Shown here piece after piece: positions 1-8,881 of a stretch of 36,962 nucleotides of DNA. The notes under the pieces are model-generated. The model had not been told where the DNA came from and searched no databases. It saw nothing but the letters and a program-made list of their open reading frames with translations. The DNA lies in the IMG/VR virus record IMGVR_UViG_3300013131_002818, positions 1 through 36,962 of that record. The stretch is one strand, 5' to 3'. The first letter of the stretch is position 1. Each line of letters begins with the position of its first letter. The position numbers and the translations under genes were made by a program. This DNA is from a virus.

Positions 1-22
1 CTAAACACTAAGGAGAAAATGT

Positions 23-841
23 ATGGCACTAGATTTTAATGCCCTAAAGGCAAAGCTTAACACATTCACAAAGCAAACTGACCGCAGTGAAGCTCTGTGG
101 AAGCCCACCGAAGGTAAGACAACCATCCGTATTGTCCCGTGGGTAAAGAACCGTGAGAATCCCTTTATTGAGCTCTATTTCCACTATATCGGAAATAAGA
201 CCTACATCTCACCTCTTTCATTTGGTCGCCGCGACCCTATCGCGGAATTCGCAGACAAGTTAGTTGAAGATGCACGCCGTGAAGGGCGTGAGGCGGAGAA
301 GGCTGCGTGGAAGCAGGCCAACACTTTCCGTCCGAAGCTTCGTACCTATGTTCCTGTCATCGTTCGTGGTGAAGAGGACAAGGGTGTTCGCTTCTTCTCA
401 TTCGGTAAGACGGTCTATCAGGACCTTCTTTCTTACATCGCTGACCCTGACTACGGTGATATTACTGACCCGAAGGCTGGCCGTGATGTTGTGGTCGAGT
501 ACATTCCACAAGAGAAGTCCGACACCAACTTTGCTAAGACCTCAGTAAAGGTCAAGCCAAATCAGACACCTGTGGTTAGTGACGCAGACCTTGCGAAGAA
601 GCTTCTTACTGAACAGCCCGACATCTTCGCACTGTACAAGGAACCTTCCTACGAGGAACTCCGTGTTGTTCTTGAAAAGTATCTTGACCCAGACGGTACC
701 ACTCCGACGCCTGCTCCTTCACGGGGTAATTCGGAAGTCAAGAGTGTCACGGCTGAAGTTCTTGATGTCAAGACAGAAATCTCGGAGTCCGCTCAGGTTA
801 AGAACGCTCTCGACGAGTTTGATAAGCTCTTTGACAATTAA
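23..841 (+). CDS. 32: gp32-like single-stranded DNA-binding protein
   Basis: Likely the phage SSB that coats ssDNA during replication and recombination and contacts UvsX, helicase and polymerase. The 272-residue product has the T4 gp32 layout: a short basic N-terminal arm, a core rich in aromatic and basic residues (LYFHYIGN near 51-58, RFFSFGKTVYQDLL near 123-136) and an acidic C-terminal tail ending DEFDKLFDN, which in T4 mediates protein contacts. The protein has no cysteine at all, so the zinc site of T4 gp32 (His64, Cys77, Cys87, Cys90) cannot form. The start follows AAGGAG at about 10-15. It lies 13 bases before uvsX, as expected for a replication operon. Assignment rests on composition, tail and context; a diverged SSB of another family is the alternative. 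Confidence 0.85.
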   Translation: MALDFNALKAKLNTFTKQTDRSEALWKPTEGKTTIRIVPWVKNRENPFIELYFHYIGNKTYISPLSFGRRDPIAEFADKLVEDARREGREAEKAAWKQANTFRPKLRTYVPVIVRGEEDKGVRFFSFGKTVYQDLLSYIADPDYGDITDPKAGRDVVVEYIPQEKSDTNFAKTSVKVKPNQTPVVSDADLAKKLLTEQPDIFALYKEPSYEELRVVLEKYLDPDGTTPTPAPSRGNSEVKSVTAEVLDVKTEISESAQVKNALDEFDKLFDN

Positions 842-854
842 TCGGTAATCAACT

Positions 855-2021
855 ATGAGTACCGAAAAGAAATCAAAGAAGCCGATTCCAGCGGCCGATC
901 GTGATGAACTTGCACAAGTCATCGCAGATTCACTAAACAAGTTAAATAAAGACTCAGACCAAGTAGCGTATTTCCTTGATGGTAAGGAAGATACTCCAAC
1001 GGATTTCTCAGACTTCATTTCAACAGGTGCAACGATGTTGGATATTGCTATTAGCAATCGTCCGCATGGTGGTATCGCAGTGGGTCGTATCACCGAACTC
1101 ACTGGTCTTGAAGGGTCTGGTAAGTCATTGGTTGGAGCACAGCTCATCGCTAATACACAGAAGCGCGGTGGTGTTGCCGTATTGATTGACACCGAAACCG
1201 CGGTCAATCCTGAGTTCTTCAAGGCAGTGGGTATTGATATGAACAAATTGGTATATGTTCATCTCTCTACTGTTGAAGATATCTTCGACGCTATTACGAA
1301 TATCATTGAAAAGGTTCGTACTGGTAAGGACAAGGATAAGTTAGTCACTATTATCGTTGACTCCGTTGCCGCCGCTTCGACGAAGAAGGAAATGGAAGCA
1401 GACTTCGGTAAGGATGGATACGCTACTGACAAGGCAATCATTATCAGTAAGGCAATGCGTAAGATTACTGGCCTTCTTGGTCGTGAACGAATCGCACTGG
1501 TCTTTACGAACCAGCTTCGTCAAAAGATGAACGCGCCGGCGTTCTCTGACCCGTGGACAACTTCGGGTGGTAAGGCAATCGCGTTCCATGCATCAACTCG
1601 TATTCGTTTGTCTCTCATCGGTAAGATTCAAGATGGGAATAAGAACGTGGTTGGTGTAAACGTGAAGGCGGTAGTAGTAAAGAATCGTCTTGGCCCACCG
1701 CATCGTGTGGCAGAATTCGACATTTACTTCGACCGTGGTATTGATGACTACGGTAGTTGGTTGGATGTCTTGAAGGATAACGGATTGGTCAAGCAATCAG
1801 GTGCATGGTACAGTATGGTTGACGAAACTACTGGTGAAGAAATCAAGTTCCAGTCGAAGGATTTTCCAAAGTTCTTGGATTCGAACGTCACTCGTAAGGA
1901 AGCAGTCTATACACAAATCTGTGACTCGCTTATCATGAAGTATCGTAGTGAGTATAACCCAGATGAGACAACGTTGGATACTGGTGAAGAAGATAAGAAA
2001 GAACTTTTACTGGATGAATAA
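855..2021 (+). CDS. uvsX: UvsX/RecA-like recombinase
   Basis: RecA-family ATPase that forms presynaptic filaments on ssDNA for strand exchange and recombination-dependent replication. Walker A is GLEGSGKS at residues 84-91 and the Walker B strand is VTIIVD near 164-169. The stretch around 210-235 (FTNQLRQKMN followed by TSGGKAIAFHAS) matches the DNA-binding-loop and subunit-interface region of RecA/UvsX. Length 388 is close to T4 UvsX (391). The C-terminus is acidic. It sits directly downstream of the SSB gene, its functional partner, and a small unknown gene begins 1 base after its stop. No key residue appears missing. Confidence 0.95.
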   Translation: MSTEKKSKKPIPAADRDELAQVIADSLNKLNKDSDQVAYFLDGKEDTPTDFSDFISTGATMLDIAISNRPHGGIAVGRITELTGLEGSGKSLVGAQLIANTQKRGGVAVLIDTETAVNPEFFKAVGIDMNKLVYVHLSTVEDIFDAITNIIEKVRTGKDKDKLVTIIVDSVAAASTKKEMEADFGKDGYATDKAIIISKAMRKITGLLGRERIALVFTNQLRQKMNAPAFSDPWTTSGGKAIAFHASTRIRLSLIGKIQDGNKNVVGVNVKAVVVKNRLGPPHRVAEFDIYFDRGIDDYGSWLDVLKDNGLVKQSGAWYSMVDETTGEEIKFQSKDFPKFLDSNVTRKEAVYTQICDSLIMKYRSEYNPDETTLDTGEEDKKELLLDE

Positions 2022-2022
2022 T

Positions 2023-2340
2023 ATGCTAGAAGAATTTATTTCAGTGGCATTAGAAGCATTTACTAATGCAAATGGAGATGTGGACAAGTTTGAGCTGCAA
2101 CTTCGTAGAAAGTTGATGGTGTATAATACTGGTGCCGCATCTGCGGCATCGGTTACACCAAATACAGTTTCAAATTCTGTAGTTACTCCGAAGTTTGAAA
2201 ACGTAGTAAGTGCGCTAGATGTAAATGACCCTATTTTTAAAGAATTGGAAAATATTGATGTCAATAGTTTGAGTGATGATGATATTTTAGCATTAGCACA
2301 AAAAATAGGATTAATGGTAACACCAGAAGAAAATGAGTGA
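2023..2340 (+). CDS. Small acidic protein of unknown function
   Basis: A 105-residue protein starting MLEEFISVALEAF. I chose the ATG at 2023, one base after the uvsX stop; an in-frame ATG at 2014 inside uvsX is possible. A predicted helical N-terminus (1-40) is followed by an Ala/Ser/Thr/Val-rich linker (about 41-65) and a second helical, acidic segment containing SLSDDDILALAQKIG. I recognise no domain. Its position between uvsX and the 5'-3' exonuclease, whose ATG overlaps its end by 8 bases, suggests a replication or recombination accessory role, but that is context only. Confidence 0.75.
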   Translation: MLEEFISVALEAFTNANGDVDKFELQLRRKLMVYNTGAASAASVTPNTVSNSVVTPKFENVVSALDVNDPIFKELENIDVNSLSDDDILALAQKIGLMVTPEENE

Positions 2341-3403
2341 TTTACAAAAGATTTTTCAAGAAATGAAGTTTGACGCCAATGTTGAGGACACGAAGTATAA
2401 TAGTCGTGTCCTCTTCATTGACGCACTCAACACGTTCCTACGTAGTTATGCGGCTATACCTACGTTGGACGATAACGGACATCATATCGGTGGGATGTCT
2501 GGATTCTTAAAAAGTGTTGGGTCTGTTGTTCGTGATTTTAAACCGTCCAGAGTCGTAATTGTATTCGACGGAAAGGGTGGGTCACAACGTAGACGAAAAA
2601 TCTATTCTGATTATAAATCGAATAGAAAACCACCAACTCGGTTGAATCGGCAGTATGATATGACAACCGAAGAACAAGAAACAGAAAATATGAAATGGCA
2701 GCTGGTGACACTTATTGAAATGTTAGAGTGTCTCCCAATTACTATTTTCACGATGGATAATATCGAAGCAGACGATGTGATTGCATATGCATCGGAGCTT
2801 ATTACGGCACAAGGTGGGGAGTCAATTATCTACTCTACAGATAAAGATTTCTTACAAATGGTGACGGAAACAACAAAAGTCTACAATCCAGTCAAGAAGA
2901 AAGCATATGATGTACAAACCGTGATTGATACCTACGGTGTGCATCCTGATAACTTTGTATACTATCGTGCATTACTTGGTGATAAGAGTGATAATATTGA
3001 TGGTATTCGTGGTGCTGGTGAAAAAACACTACTAAAGTTATTTCCAGAGTTGGTAAATAATAGTAATACGATTGATTATGATTTCATCGAACAAAAGTTT
3101 ATTGATGTAAAGAAGAAACCGAAATTAATCGAAAATATTTTAGATAATAAAGATATTGTAGAACGGAATATGCAACTCATGCAATTACGGGATGTGAATA
3201 TTTCGGCAGATGCAAAGATGAAGATTGTGCACAAGTTAGACACTATTAAAACAGATTTACGTAAAATGGACTTGACAAAGTTGATGATACGTAGTAAAGT
3301 TATATCTAACTTCCCAACTTACGATATGTGGTTACAATCCACATTTGCGACACTAACGAGGTTTACGAATGGTTCCGATAGTATCAGCACCACAAAACTA
3401 TGA
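2333..3403 (+). CDS. rnh: 5'-3' exonuclease / RNase H (flap nuclease family)
   Basis: PIN-like FEN nuclease, probably removing RNA primers and 5' flaps from lagging-strand fragments like T4 RNase H. Acidic metal ligands are visible in family order: D30 (VLFIDALNTF), D79 (VIVFDGKGG), E145/D147/D148 (NIEADDVIAY), D170/D172 (YSTDKDFLQM) and D217/D220 (LLGDKSDNIDG). A helix-three-turn-helix, GIRGAGEKTLLKLF, lies at about 224-237. The KxxR-rich segment near 82-99 fits the helical arch that threads 5' ends. Length 356 exceeds T4 RNase H (305). The gene overlaps its neighbours on both sides, and the ligase that would seal its products is encoded at about 15.1 kb. Confidence 0.92.
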   Translation: MSDLQKIFQEMKFDANVEDTKYNSRVLFIDALNTFLRSYAAIPTLDDNGHHIGGMSGFLKSVGSVVRDFKPSRVVIVFDGKGGSQRRRKIYSDYKSNRKPPTRLNRQYDMTTEEQETENMKWQLVTLIEMLECLPITIFTMDNIEADDVIAYASELITAQGGESIIYSTDKDFLQMVTETTKVYNPVKKKAYDVQTVIDTYGVHPDNFVYYRALLGDKSDNIDGIRGAGEKTLLKLFPELVNNSNTIDYDFIEQKFIDVKKKPKLIENILDNKDIVERNMQLMQLRDVNISADAKMKIVHKLDTIKTDLRKMDLTKLMIRSKVISNFPTYDMWLQSTFATLTRFTNGSDSISTTKL

Positions 3404-4775
3404 TACGAATGTAGATAATCTATCGAAGTATGGTATTGAATTTCAAACAAAGGTATTATCATCTATTATCTCCGCTCCAGATTTCTTGGAGCAATCTTTT
3501 GATATTATCAATCCATACTTCTTTGATAGTGATTCTGGTAAATGGATTGCGAAGAAAGCTCTATCCTTTTATAACGAATATCGCACATTACCAACTTTAG
3601 AATATTTCAAGATTGAATTATCCCAAGAAGCCGACGATTCACTTCGTGCGGGAACTATTGAACTGCTCCGAAAGGTGGTCACGAAGGTTACTGATAGTGA
3701 TGCACAATATGTTCGTGATAAGTTTCTTGACTTTGCTCGTAATCAATCACTAAAGTCTGCAATCATCAAGTCAGTTGACTTACTGCAGAATGGTGATTAT
3801 GATAAGATTAAGACGGTTGTTGACCACGCACTCCGTAGTGGGCAACCAAAGGATATTGGACTCAACTGGTCGGAAGATGTCGAAGCACGATTGTTACGAG
3901 TGGCACGTGATACGGTTGCTACTGGTTGGGATGTTATTGATGCGATTACTGGTGGTGGGTTGGGTGGTGGTGAACTTGGTGTCATCGCAGCTCCGTCTGG
4001 TATTGGTAAGAGTTGGGCATTATCTACCATTGGTGCAAACGCATTGAAGAAGGGTAAACGAGTGGTGCATTATACACTTGAACTCAATGAGAATTATGTT
4101 GGTATTCGATATGATACTATCTTTACTGGAATTGAACCAGGAAAAATTCCTGACAATGTAGAAATTGTAAAAGATGTAGTATCGAAGATTACGGGTCAAC
4201 TAATTATTAAATACTACCCAGCTAGAAGTGCAACTTGTAATTCACTGATAGCACATGCTCAGCAATTGACCGCGTTGGGATATAAACCTGATATTATGTT
4301 GGTTGATTACGCAGACTTATTAAGATCAGCAGAACGCGTAGACGCACGCTATCAAGAATTGGGTGCAATCTACGAGGAACTTCGTGGTATCGCTGGTGAA
4401 CTTAATATCCCGTGTTGGACTGCATCACAAACGCAGAGAAGTTCAATTCAAGATGATGTCATTCAGGCAGATAAGATTTCTGAGAGTTATAATAAGATTA
4501 TGACTGCTGATTTGGTCGTCTCATTAAGTAGAAAACTAGAAGATAAAGTCAATAAGACAGGCCGTGCCCATATTATTAAAAATAGATTTGGTGCAGACGG
4601 ACAAACTTTCCCTGTCGTGATGGATACAAGTATCGGTCAGATACAGATTTACGATGAGAAATCATCAAAAGGTATTTTGTTAAAGAAGCAGATGGAAAGT
4701 CAAGTTGCAGACGAAAAGAATACACTCCGAAAGAAATTAGCAGAGATGAGTGGATTGGAAAGTCTTGATGATTAA
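3369..4775 (+). CDS. 41: DnaB-family replicative helicase (gp41-like)
   Basis: Hexameric 5'-3' helicase expected to unwind the fork and recruit primase. Residues 1-160 form a helical N-terminal domain; the RecA-like C-terminal domain has Walker A APSGIGKS (208-215) after the GGGLGGGELG segment, and Walker B IMLVDYAD (309-316). The later WTASQTQRSS stretch matches the DnaB/gp41 motif coupling ATP hydrolysis to DNA loops. Length 468 matches T4 gp41 (475). The ATG at 3369 has a good ribosome binding site (ACGAGG at about 3356-3361), so the 35-base overlap with the exonuclease gene looks real. No primase gene is seen in the window. Confidence 0.92.
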   Translation: MVPIVSAPQNYDTNVDNLSKYGIEFQTKVLSSIISAPDFLEQSFDIINPYFFDSDSGKWIAKKALSFYNEYRTLPTLEYFKIELSQEADDSLRAGTIELLRKVVTKVTDSDAQYVRDKFLDFARNQSLKSAIIKSVDLLQNGDYDKIKTVVDHALRSGQPKDIGLNWSEDVEARLLRVARDTVATGWDVIDAITGGGLGGGELGVIAAPSGIGKSWALSTIGANALKKGKRVVHYTLELNENYVGIRYDTIFTGIEPGKIPDNVEIVKDVVSKITGQLIIKYYPARSATCNSLIAHAQQLTALGYKPDIMLVDYADLLRSAERVDARYQELGAIYEELRGIAGELNIPCWTASQTQRSSIQDDVIQADKISESYNKIMTADLVVSLSRKLEDKVNKTGRAHIIKNRFGADGQTFPVVMDTSIGQIQIYDEKSSKGILLKKQMESQVADEKNTLRKKLAEMSGLESLDD

Positions 4776-4859
4776 CTAACATATAATTTTTTCCTAAACA
4801 AACACCCTATTTATTTTACCACAACCCCTAACATCTAGAGTAGAGATTGGAGTAACCAA

Positions 4860-6710
4860 ATGCAGATTGAAGCGAAGATTTTAAGTGATATTACCGTATT
4901 TATGAAGTATGCAAAATTTAATCCTACATTAAATCGCAGAGAAAATTGGAAAGAATTGGTTGATAGAAATAAACAAATGCATTTGGAAAAATTCCCAAAG
5001 TTAAAGAAGGAGATTGAACATGCGTACCAATATGTCTACGATAAGAAAATACTTCCTTCCATGCGCAGTTTGCAGTTTGCTGGGAAACCTATTGCCATTA
5101 ACAACGCTCGTTTGTATAATTGCTGTTTTTTACCTGCTGACCACGTGGACGCATTCTCAGAAATCATGTTCCTGTTGTTGTCAGGAACAGGGGTCGGATA
5201 CTCCGTTCAAAGGCATCATGTAGAAAATCTTCCTGAAATAAATAAGCCAACAAAGAATCGTCGTTACTTGGTCGGTGATAGTATTGAAGGGTGGGCAGAT
5301 GCGGTCAAGGTATTGATGACTGCGTATATGAAGGGTAAGGCAATGCCAATCTACGATTTCACAGATATTCGTCCAAAGGGTGCAATGTTACTAACGAGTG
5401 GCGGTAAGGCACCTGGTCCAGAGCCACTTAAGGATTGTTTACATAATGTTCAAAAGGTTCTTGACCGTAAGCAAAATGGTGAACAACTCACCACGCTTGA
5501 AGTCCACGATATTCTATGCTATATTGCTGATGCTGTTCTTGCTGGTGGAATTCGTCGTTCCGCTATGATTAGTTTATTCGACATTGACGATGATGATATG
5601 TTGACTTGTAAGTTTGGCAACTGGTGGGAAACCAACCCACAACGCGGTCGTGCAAACAACAGTGCTGTCATCGTTCGTTCAAAGGTCGAAGCAGAGACCT
5701 TCTTTGAATTATGGAAGAAGATTGAAGCATCGGGTTCTGGTGAACCTGGCTTCTTCTTCACCAACGATAAAGATTGGGGCATGAATCCTTGTGCAGAAAT
5801 TAGTCTCCGTCCGTTCCAGTTCTGTAACCTCACCACCATCCACGCGGGTGATGTTGAGTCCCAAGAAGATTTGAATGCACGTGCTAAGGCAGCAGCTTTC
5901 ATAGGAACACTACAAGCATCGTACACAGATTTTCACTATTTGAGGGACATATGGAAGAGAACAACAGAAAAGGAAGCACTGATAGGAGTGTCGATGACTG
6001 GAATCGCATCGGGTGGAGTGTTAAAACTCAACATGAAAGAGGCTGCAAATTTGGTGAAGGAAGAAAATGCACGTGTATCGTCTATAATTGGTACGATGCC
6101 AGCGGCCCGCTGCACGACCGTGAAGCCAGAGGGCACATCGTCTCTCGTTTTGGGTACGAGTAGTGGTATTCACGCTTGGCATAATAAGCACTATATTCGT
6201 CGTATCCGTGTTGGTAAGAACGAAAGTATCTACGCATATTTAAAGGCAAATCATCCAGAACTGGTCACCGACGAATACTTTAAGCCAAATATCCAAGCAG
6301 TTATCGAAGTGCCACAAAAGGCACCAGCAGATGCAATTACTCGTCAAGAAAGTGCATTAGACCTTCTTCATCGTACCAGTAAGGTGTGGAAGGAATGGGT
6401 CAAGACAGGTCACAGAAAGGGTGCAAACAAGAATAACGTATCCGTCACGGTGTCTATTAAGGACGGAGAATGGAGGGAAGTTGGTGAATGGATGTGGGAA
6501 AACCGTGACAACTTCACAGCACTATCTGTTCTTCCATACTCAGACCACACCTACATCCAAGCACCATTCGAAGATATTGACGAAGAAACCTACAACGAAT
6601 TAGTTGGTCACTTACATGAAATCAATCTTGATGATGTGGTCGAAGTGGAAGATGTAACAAATCTACAAGGTGAAGCAGCATGTTCCGCTGGTGGATGCGA
6701 AGTATCATAA
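4860..6710 (+). CDS. nrdJ: Class II (adenosylcobalamin-dependent) ribonucleotide reductase, monomeric type
   Basis: Reduces ribonucleotides to deoxyribonucleotides using B12 as radical source, needing neither oxygen nor a small subunit. The radical cysteine is C311 in NPCAEISL, with E313, and C322 follows in FQFCNLT; the 11-residue spacing equals that of Cys408/Cys419 in Lactobacillus leichmannii RTPR. The partner cysteine is C88 or C89 in YNCCF. The C-terminus carries C608/C613 in ACSAGGCEVS, the shuttle pair re-reduced by thioredoxin, with the same spacing as Cys731/Cys736. At 616 residues it is about 120 shorter than RTPR (739), with roughly 66 residues missing between the first and second active-site cysteines. 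A phage thioredoxin gene about 1.4 kb downstream is a plausible reductant. ATG 4860 follows TTGGAGTAACCAA. Confidence 0.93.
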   Translation: MQIEAKILSDITVFMKYAKFNPTLNRRENWKELVDRNKQMHLEKFPKLKKEIEHAYQYVYDKKILPSMRSLQFAGKPIAINNARLYNCCFLPADHVDAFSEIMFLLLSGTGVGYSVQRHHVENLPEINKPTKNRRYLVGDSIEGWADAVKVLMTAYMKGKAMPIYDFTDIRPKGAMLLTSGGKAPGPEPLKDCLHNVQKVLDRKQNGEQLTTLEVHDILCYIADAVLAGGIRRSAMISLFDIDDDDMLTCKFGNWWETNPQRGRANNSAVIVRSKVEAETFFELWKKIEASGSGEPGFFFTNDKDWGMNPCAEISLRPFQFCNLTTIHAGDVESQEDLNARAKAAAFIGTLQASYTDFHYLRDIWKRTTEKEALIGVSMTGIASGGVLKLNMKEAANLVKEENARVSSIIGTMPAARCTTVKPEGTSSLVLGTSSGIHAWHNKHYIRRIRVGKNESIYAYLKANHPELVTDEYFKPNIQAVIEVPQKAPADAITRQESALDLLHRTSKVWKEWVKTGHRKGANKNNVSVTVSIKDGEWREVGEWMWENRDNFTALSVLPYSDHTYIQAPFEDIDEETYNELVGHLHEINLDDVVEVEDVTNLQGEAACSAGGCEVS

Positions 6711-6711
6711 T

Positions 6712-7419
6712 ATGAAAGATTTACTCACCATAGTAATTCCATGCAAAAATGAGCAAGATTATATTGGACACTTATTGGATTCTTTATCACAACAAGTTGG
6801 TATCGGAAATGTTCGTATCATTATCGCAGATGCCGATAGTACCGATAATACTATCTCTACTATAAAGCTATACGATGATGCACTTAAAATCCAAATTATT
6901 CAAGGCGGTTCAGTATCCGTTGGAAGAAATAATGGTGCGAAGTTAGTGACTACCCCATATATTTTGTTCTTGGATGCCGATGTGAGATTGTTTCACCCAT
7001 TTACCATTTATGATGCAGTAAATAAAATGAGAGTGTATGACTTAGATTTAATGACGGCAAATATAAAGAATTATGGTGAACACCTTCGTGCATCATTTTT
7101 CTTCTGGTGTTTTAATCTTATCAACAAAATTATGACCAAGAAAACTCCGTTTGCTATCGGAGCATTCTTCTTGACCAAAAAAGATAAATTTGATGAACTT
7201 GGCGGGTTTCCAAACAAGTATGAAACATCAGAAGATTATATTTTGAGTAAGCAGTATGACCCAAATAAGTTCATGATTATTGACCATTACTTCGGTCAAG
7301 ACGAACGACGATTTACCAAGTTAGGATATACAGGTATGATTTGGTATATGGTTGTTAATTTCTTCAATAGAAACAACCTTATGCACTTCGAGAAGGCAAA
7401 AGTGAATTATTGGGATTAA
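6712..7419 (+). CDS. Family 2 (GT-A) glycosyltransferase
   Basis: A 235-residue protein beginning MKDLLTIVIPCKNEQDYIG, the nucleotide-sugar-binding start of GT2 enzymes. ADADSTDN near 43-50 and LFLDADVRL near 84-92 supply the acidic and DxD metal-binding motifs. The C-terminal third contains GGFPNKYETSEDYILS, the usual ED acceptor-side motif, and a hydrophobic aromatic stretch that could sit at the membrane. I start it at ATG 6712, one base after the reductase stop, instead of the upstream in-frame GTG at 6670. Donor and acceptor are unknown. It adjoins an LpxH-like phosphoesterase, so lipid or surface-glycan modification is possible. Confidence 0.85.
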   Translation: MKDLLTIVIPCKNEQDYIGHLLDSLSQQVGIGNVRIIIADADSTDNTISTIKLYDDALKIQIIQGGSVSVGRNNGAKLVTTPYILFLDADVRLFHPFTIYDAVNKMRVYDLDLMTANIKNYGEHLRASFFFWCFNLINKIMTKKTPFAIGAFFLTKKDKFDELGGFPNKYETSEDYILSKQYDPNKFMIIDHYFGQDERRFTKLGYTGMIWYMVVNFFNRNNLMHFEKAKVNYWD

Positions 7420-7420
7420 T

Positions 7421-8161
7421 ATGAAGCACTACAAAGCGATTATTGTATCAGATGTTCATTTAGGAACAGAAGATTGTAAAGCAGTTGAGTTTTTAGAGTT
7501 TCTCAATAACCATCATACCGATATCTTGATTATTAATGGTGATTTCGTGGATGGATGGGCATTGTCCCGTGGTGTTCGTTGGAGAGCAAAGCACACCAAG
7601 GTCATATCTAAAGTATTAGATATTTCCAGAAAGATACCTGTGGTTTGGATTCGTGGTAATCACGATGAGTTCTTACACGAATTCATGCACATGCATCTTG
7701 GCAAGTTGCAAGTTGAGGAAAATTATATCCTTGACTTAGGAGAAGGAAAGCGTTATTTTATATTCCACGGAGATGTATTAGACGTATTCGTCGCCAAGTG
7801 GAAATGGATTGCTAAGATTGGAGCAAGTGGGTATGAATTAGCGCTCCGACTCAATACGTGGTATAATAAATGGAGAGCATGGAGAGGATTGCCATATTAC
7901 TCTATCTCCAAAGATATTAAACAGGGTGTAAAGGCGGCGGTCAATTATATCACCGACTTCGAAGTAGGTGCAACAAAGTTAGCACAACAAAATAATTGCT
8001 CTGGTGTGATTTGTGGGCACATCCACAAACCAGAGGATAGACAAATCGCTGGGGTTCATTATCTGAATTCTGGTGATTGGGTAGAAAACTTAACAGCAAT
8101 ATTGATTGATTACGATAACACGATTACAGTAAAGGAATTTCATAATGTTAAAAAGCGTTAA
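7421..8161 (+). CDS. LpxH-like calcineurin-fold metallophosphoesterase
   Basis: Two-metal phosphoesterase of 246 residues resembling UDP-2,3-diacylglucosamine pyrophosphatases (LpxH). Metal-binding motifs appear in order: D11-x-H13 (IVSDVHLG), GD in IINGDFVDGW, GNHDE near 86-90, FHGDVLD near 117-123 and CGHIH near 196-200. The hydrophobic and basic insertion around 125-170, including KWRAWRGLPYYS, resembles the lipid-binding lid of LpxH, but other UDP-sugar or phospholipid phosphoesterases share it. A second, unrelated-looking phosphoesterase is at 32719. Its last 17 bases overlap the thioredoxin gene, so translation is probably coupled. Confidence 0.85.
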   Translation: MKHYKAIIVSDVHLGTEDCKAVEFLEFLNNHHTDILIINGDFVDGWALSRGVRWRAKHTKVISKVLDISRKIPVVWIRGNHDEFLHEFMHMHLGKLQVEENYILDLGEGKRYFIFHGDVLDVFVAKWKWIAKIGASGYELALRLNTWYNKWRAWRGLPYYSISKDIKQGVKAAVNYITDFEVGATKLAQQNNCSGVICGHIHKPEDRQIAGVHYLNSGDWVENLTAILIDYDNTITVKEFHNVKKR

Positions 8162-8462
8162 CACACTCGACGAACTTAAAGAAGCGGTCACCACTAATAA
8201 TATCGCAGTTGTAGATTTATATGCAACGTGGTGTAAGCCGTGCCAAGAAATGCTTCCAGTTATTGAGGAACTTTCTAATACAAACGATATTCCATTCTAT
8301 AAGGTGGATATTGATGAAGTTTCAGATGCAAAGACATTCACGGGAGCAAAGGCTGTTCCAATGCTATATATCTATAAAGAAGGACGTATTCGTGAATTTG
8401 CATTTGGTGTGAACGACAAATCCAAGATTGAAATGAAACTTAAAAGGGTTATGAGGGCATAA
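8145..8462 (+). CDS. Thioredoxin
   Basis: A 105-residue thioredoxin-fold protein with the redox site CKPC at residues 30-33 in YATWCKPCQEM and the cis-proline segment KAVPMLYIYKEGR about 40 residues later. It probably re-reduces the C-terminal cysteine pair of the class II reductase encoded upstream, as T4 thioredoxin does for its reductase. Active-site KP instead of GP between the cysteines is common in variant thioredoxins. The ATG at 8145 follows AAAGGA with good spacing and lies inside the upstream gene; the stop overlaps the dUTPase start. Confidence 0.93.
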   Translation: MLKSVNTLDELKEAVTTNNIAVVDLYATWCKPCQEMLPVIEELSNTNDIPFYKVDIDEVSDAKTFTGAKAVPMLYIYKEGRIREFAFGVNDKSKIEMKLKRVMRA

Positions 8463-8881
8463 TGAAGGTCAAGAAATTATCAGAGAATGCAATCTTACCA
8501 ACCAAGGCACACGCTGGGGACTTGGGATATGATTTATATGCCCAAGCACCGATGGCTATATTTCCTGGGGAAGTAAAATTAGTTTCTACTGGAATATCCG
8601 TTCAATTTCCAGAAGGTTATGGTGCGTTACTTCGTGACCGTTCTTCGGTGGCTACAAAACAATACTTATTTGTAGTGGCTGGTGTAATTGATAACGGATA
8701 TACTGGTGAAATCAAAATCGCTTTATATAATGGTGGTGGGGATGTCGCAAAAATCCAAGAAGGTACAAAGATAGCACAGATGATTTTAGTCCCAACAGTT
8801 AATTTTGAAATTGAAGAAGTCACAGAAACTACATCGGCAGATGGAAGGGGGAGAAATGGATTCGGCTCAACAGGCAACTGA
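8462..8881 (+). CDS. dut: dUTP diphosphatase
   Basis: Trimeric dUTPase hydrolysing dUTP to dUMP, preventing uracil incorporation and feeding dTMP synthesis. The five family motifs are present in 139 residues: AGDLGYDLYA (motif I, about 18-27), RDRSSVA (motif II), GVIDNGYTGEI (motif III, with the base-recognition tyrosine), GTKIAQMILVP (motif IV) and the glycine-rich GRGRNGFGSTG tail (motif V) that closes over the active site. It pairs with the dCMP deaminase at 26.7 kb in pyrimidine metabolism. Its 3' end overlaps the next gene by 26 bases. Confidence 0.96.
   Translation: MKVKKLSENAILPTKAHAGDLGYDLYAQAPMAIFPGEVKLVSTGISVQFPEGYGALLRDRSSVATKQYLFVVAGVIDNGYTGEIKIALYNGGGDVAKIQEGTKIAQMILVPTVNFEIEEVTETTSADGRGRNGFGSTGN

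Noticed and set aside
719-1246. Minus-strand and alternate-frame open readings such as this one, 30695-31333 and 36255-36725
   Set aside because: They lie antisense to well-supported genes, lack ribosome binding sites and show no family patterns; they are shadows of codon usage.
4782-4787. TATAAT as a -10 box for the reductase gene
   Set aside because: No suitable -35 at 16-18 bases and no extended -10; it may just be AT-rich spacer.
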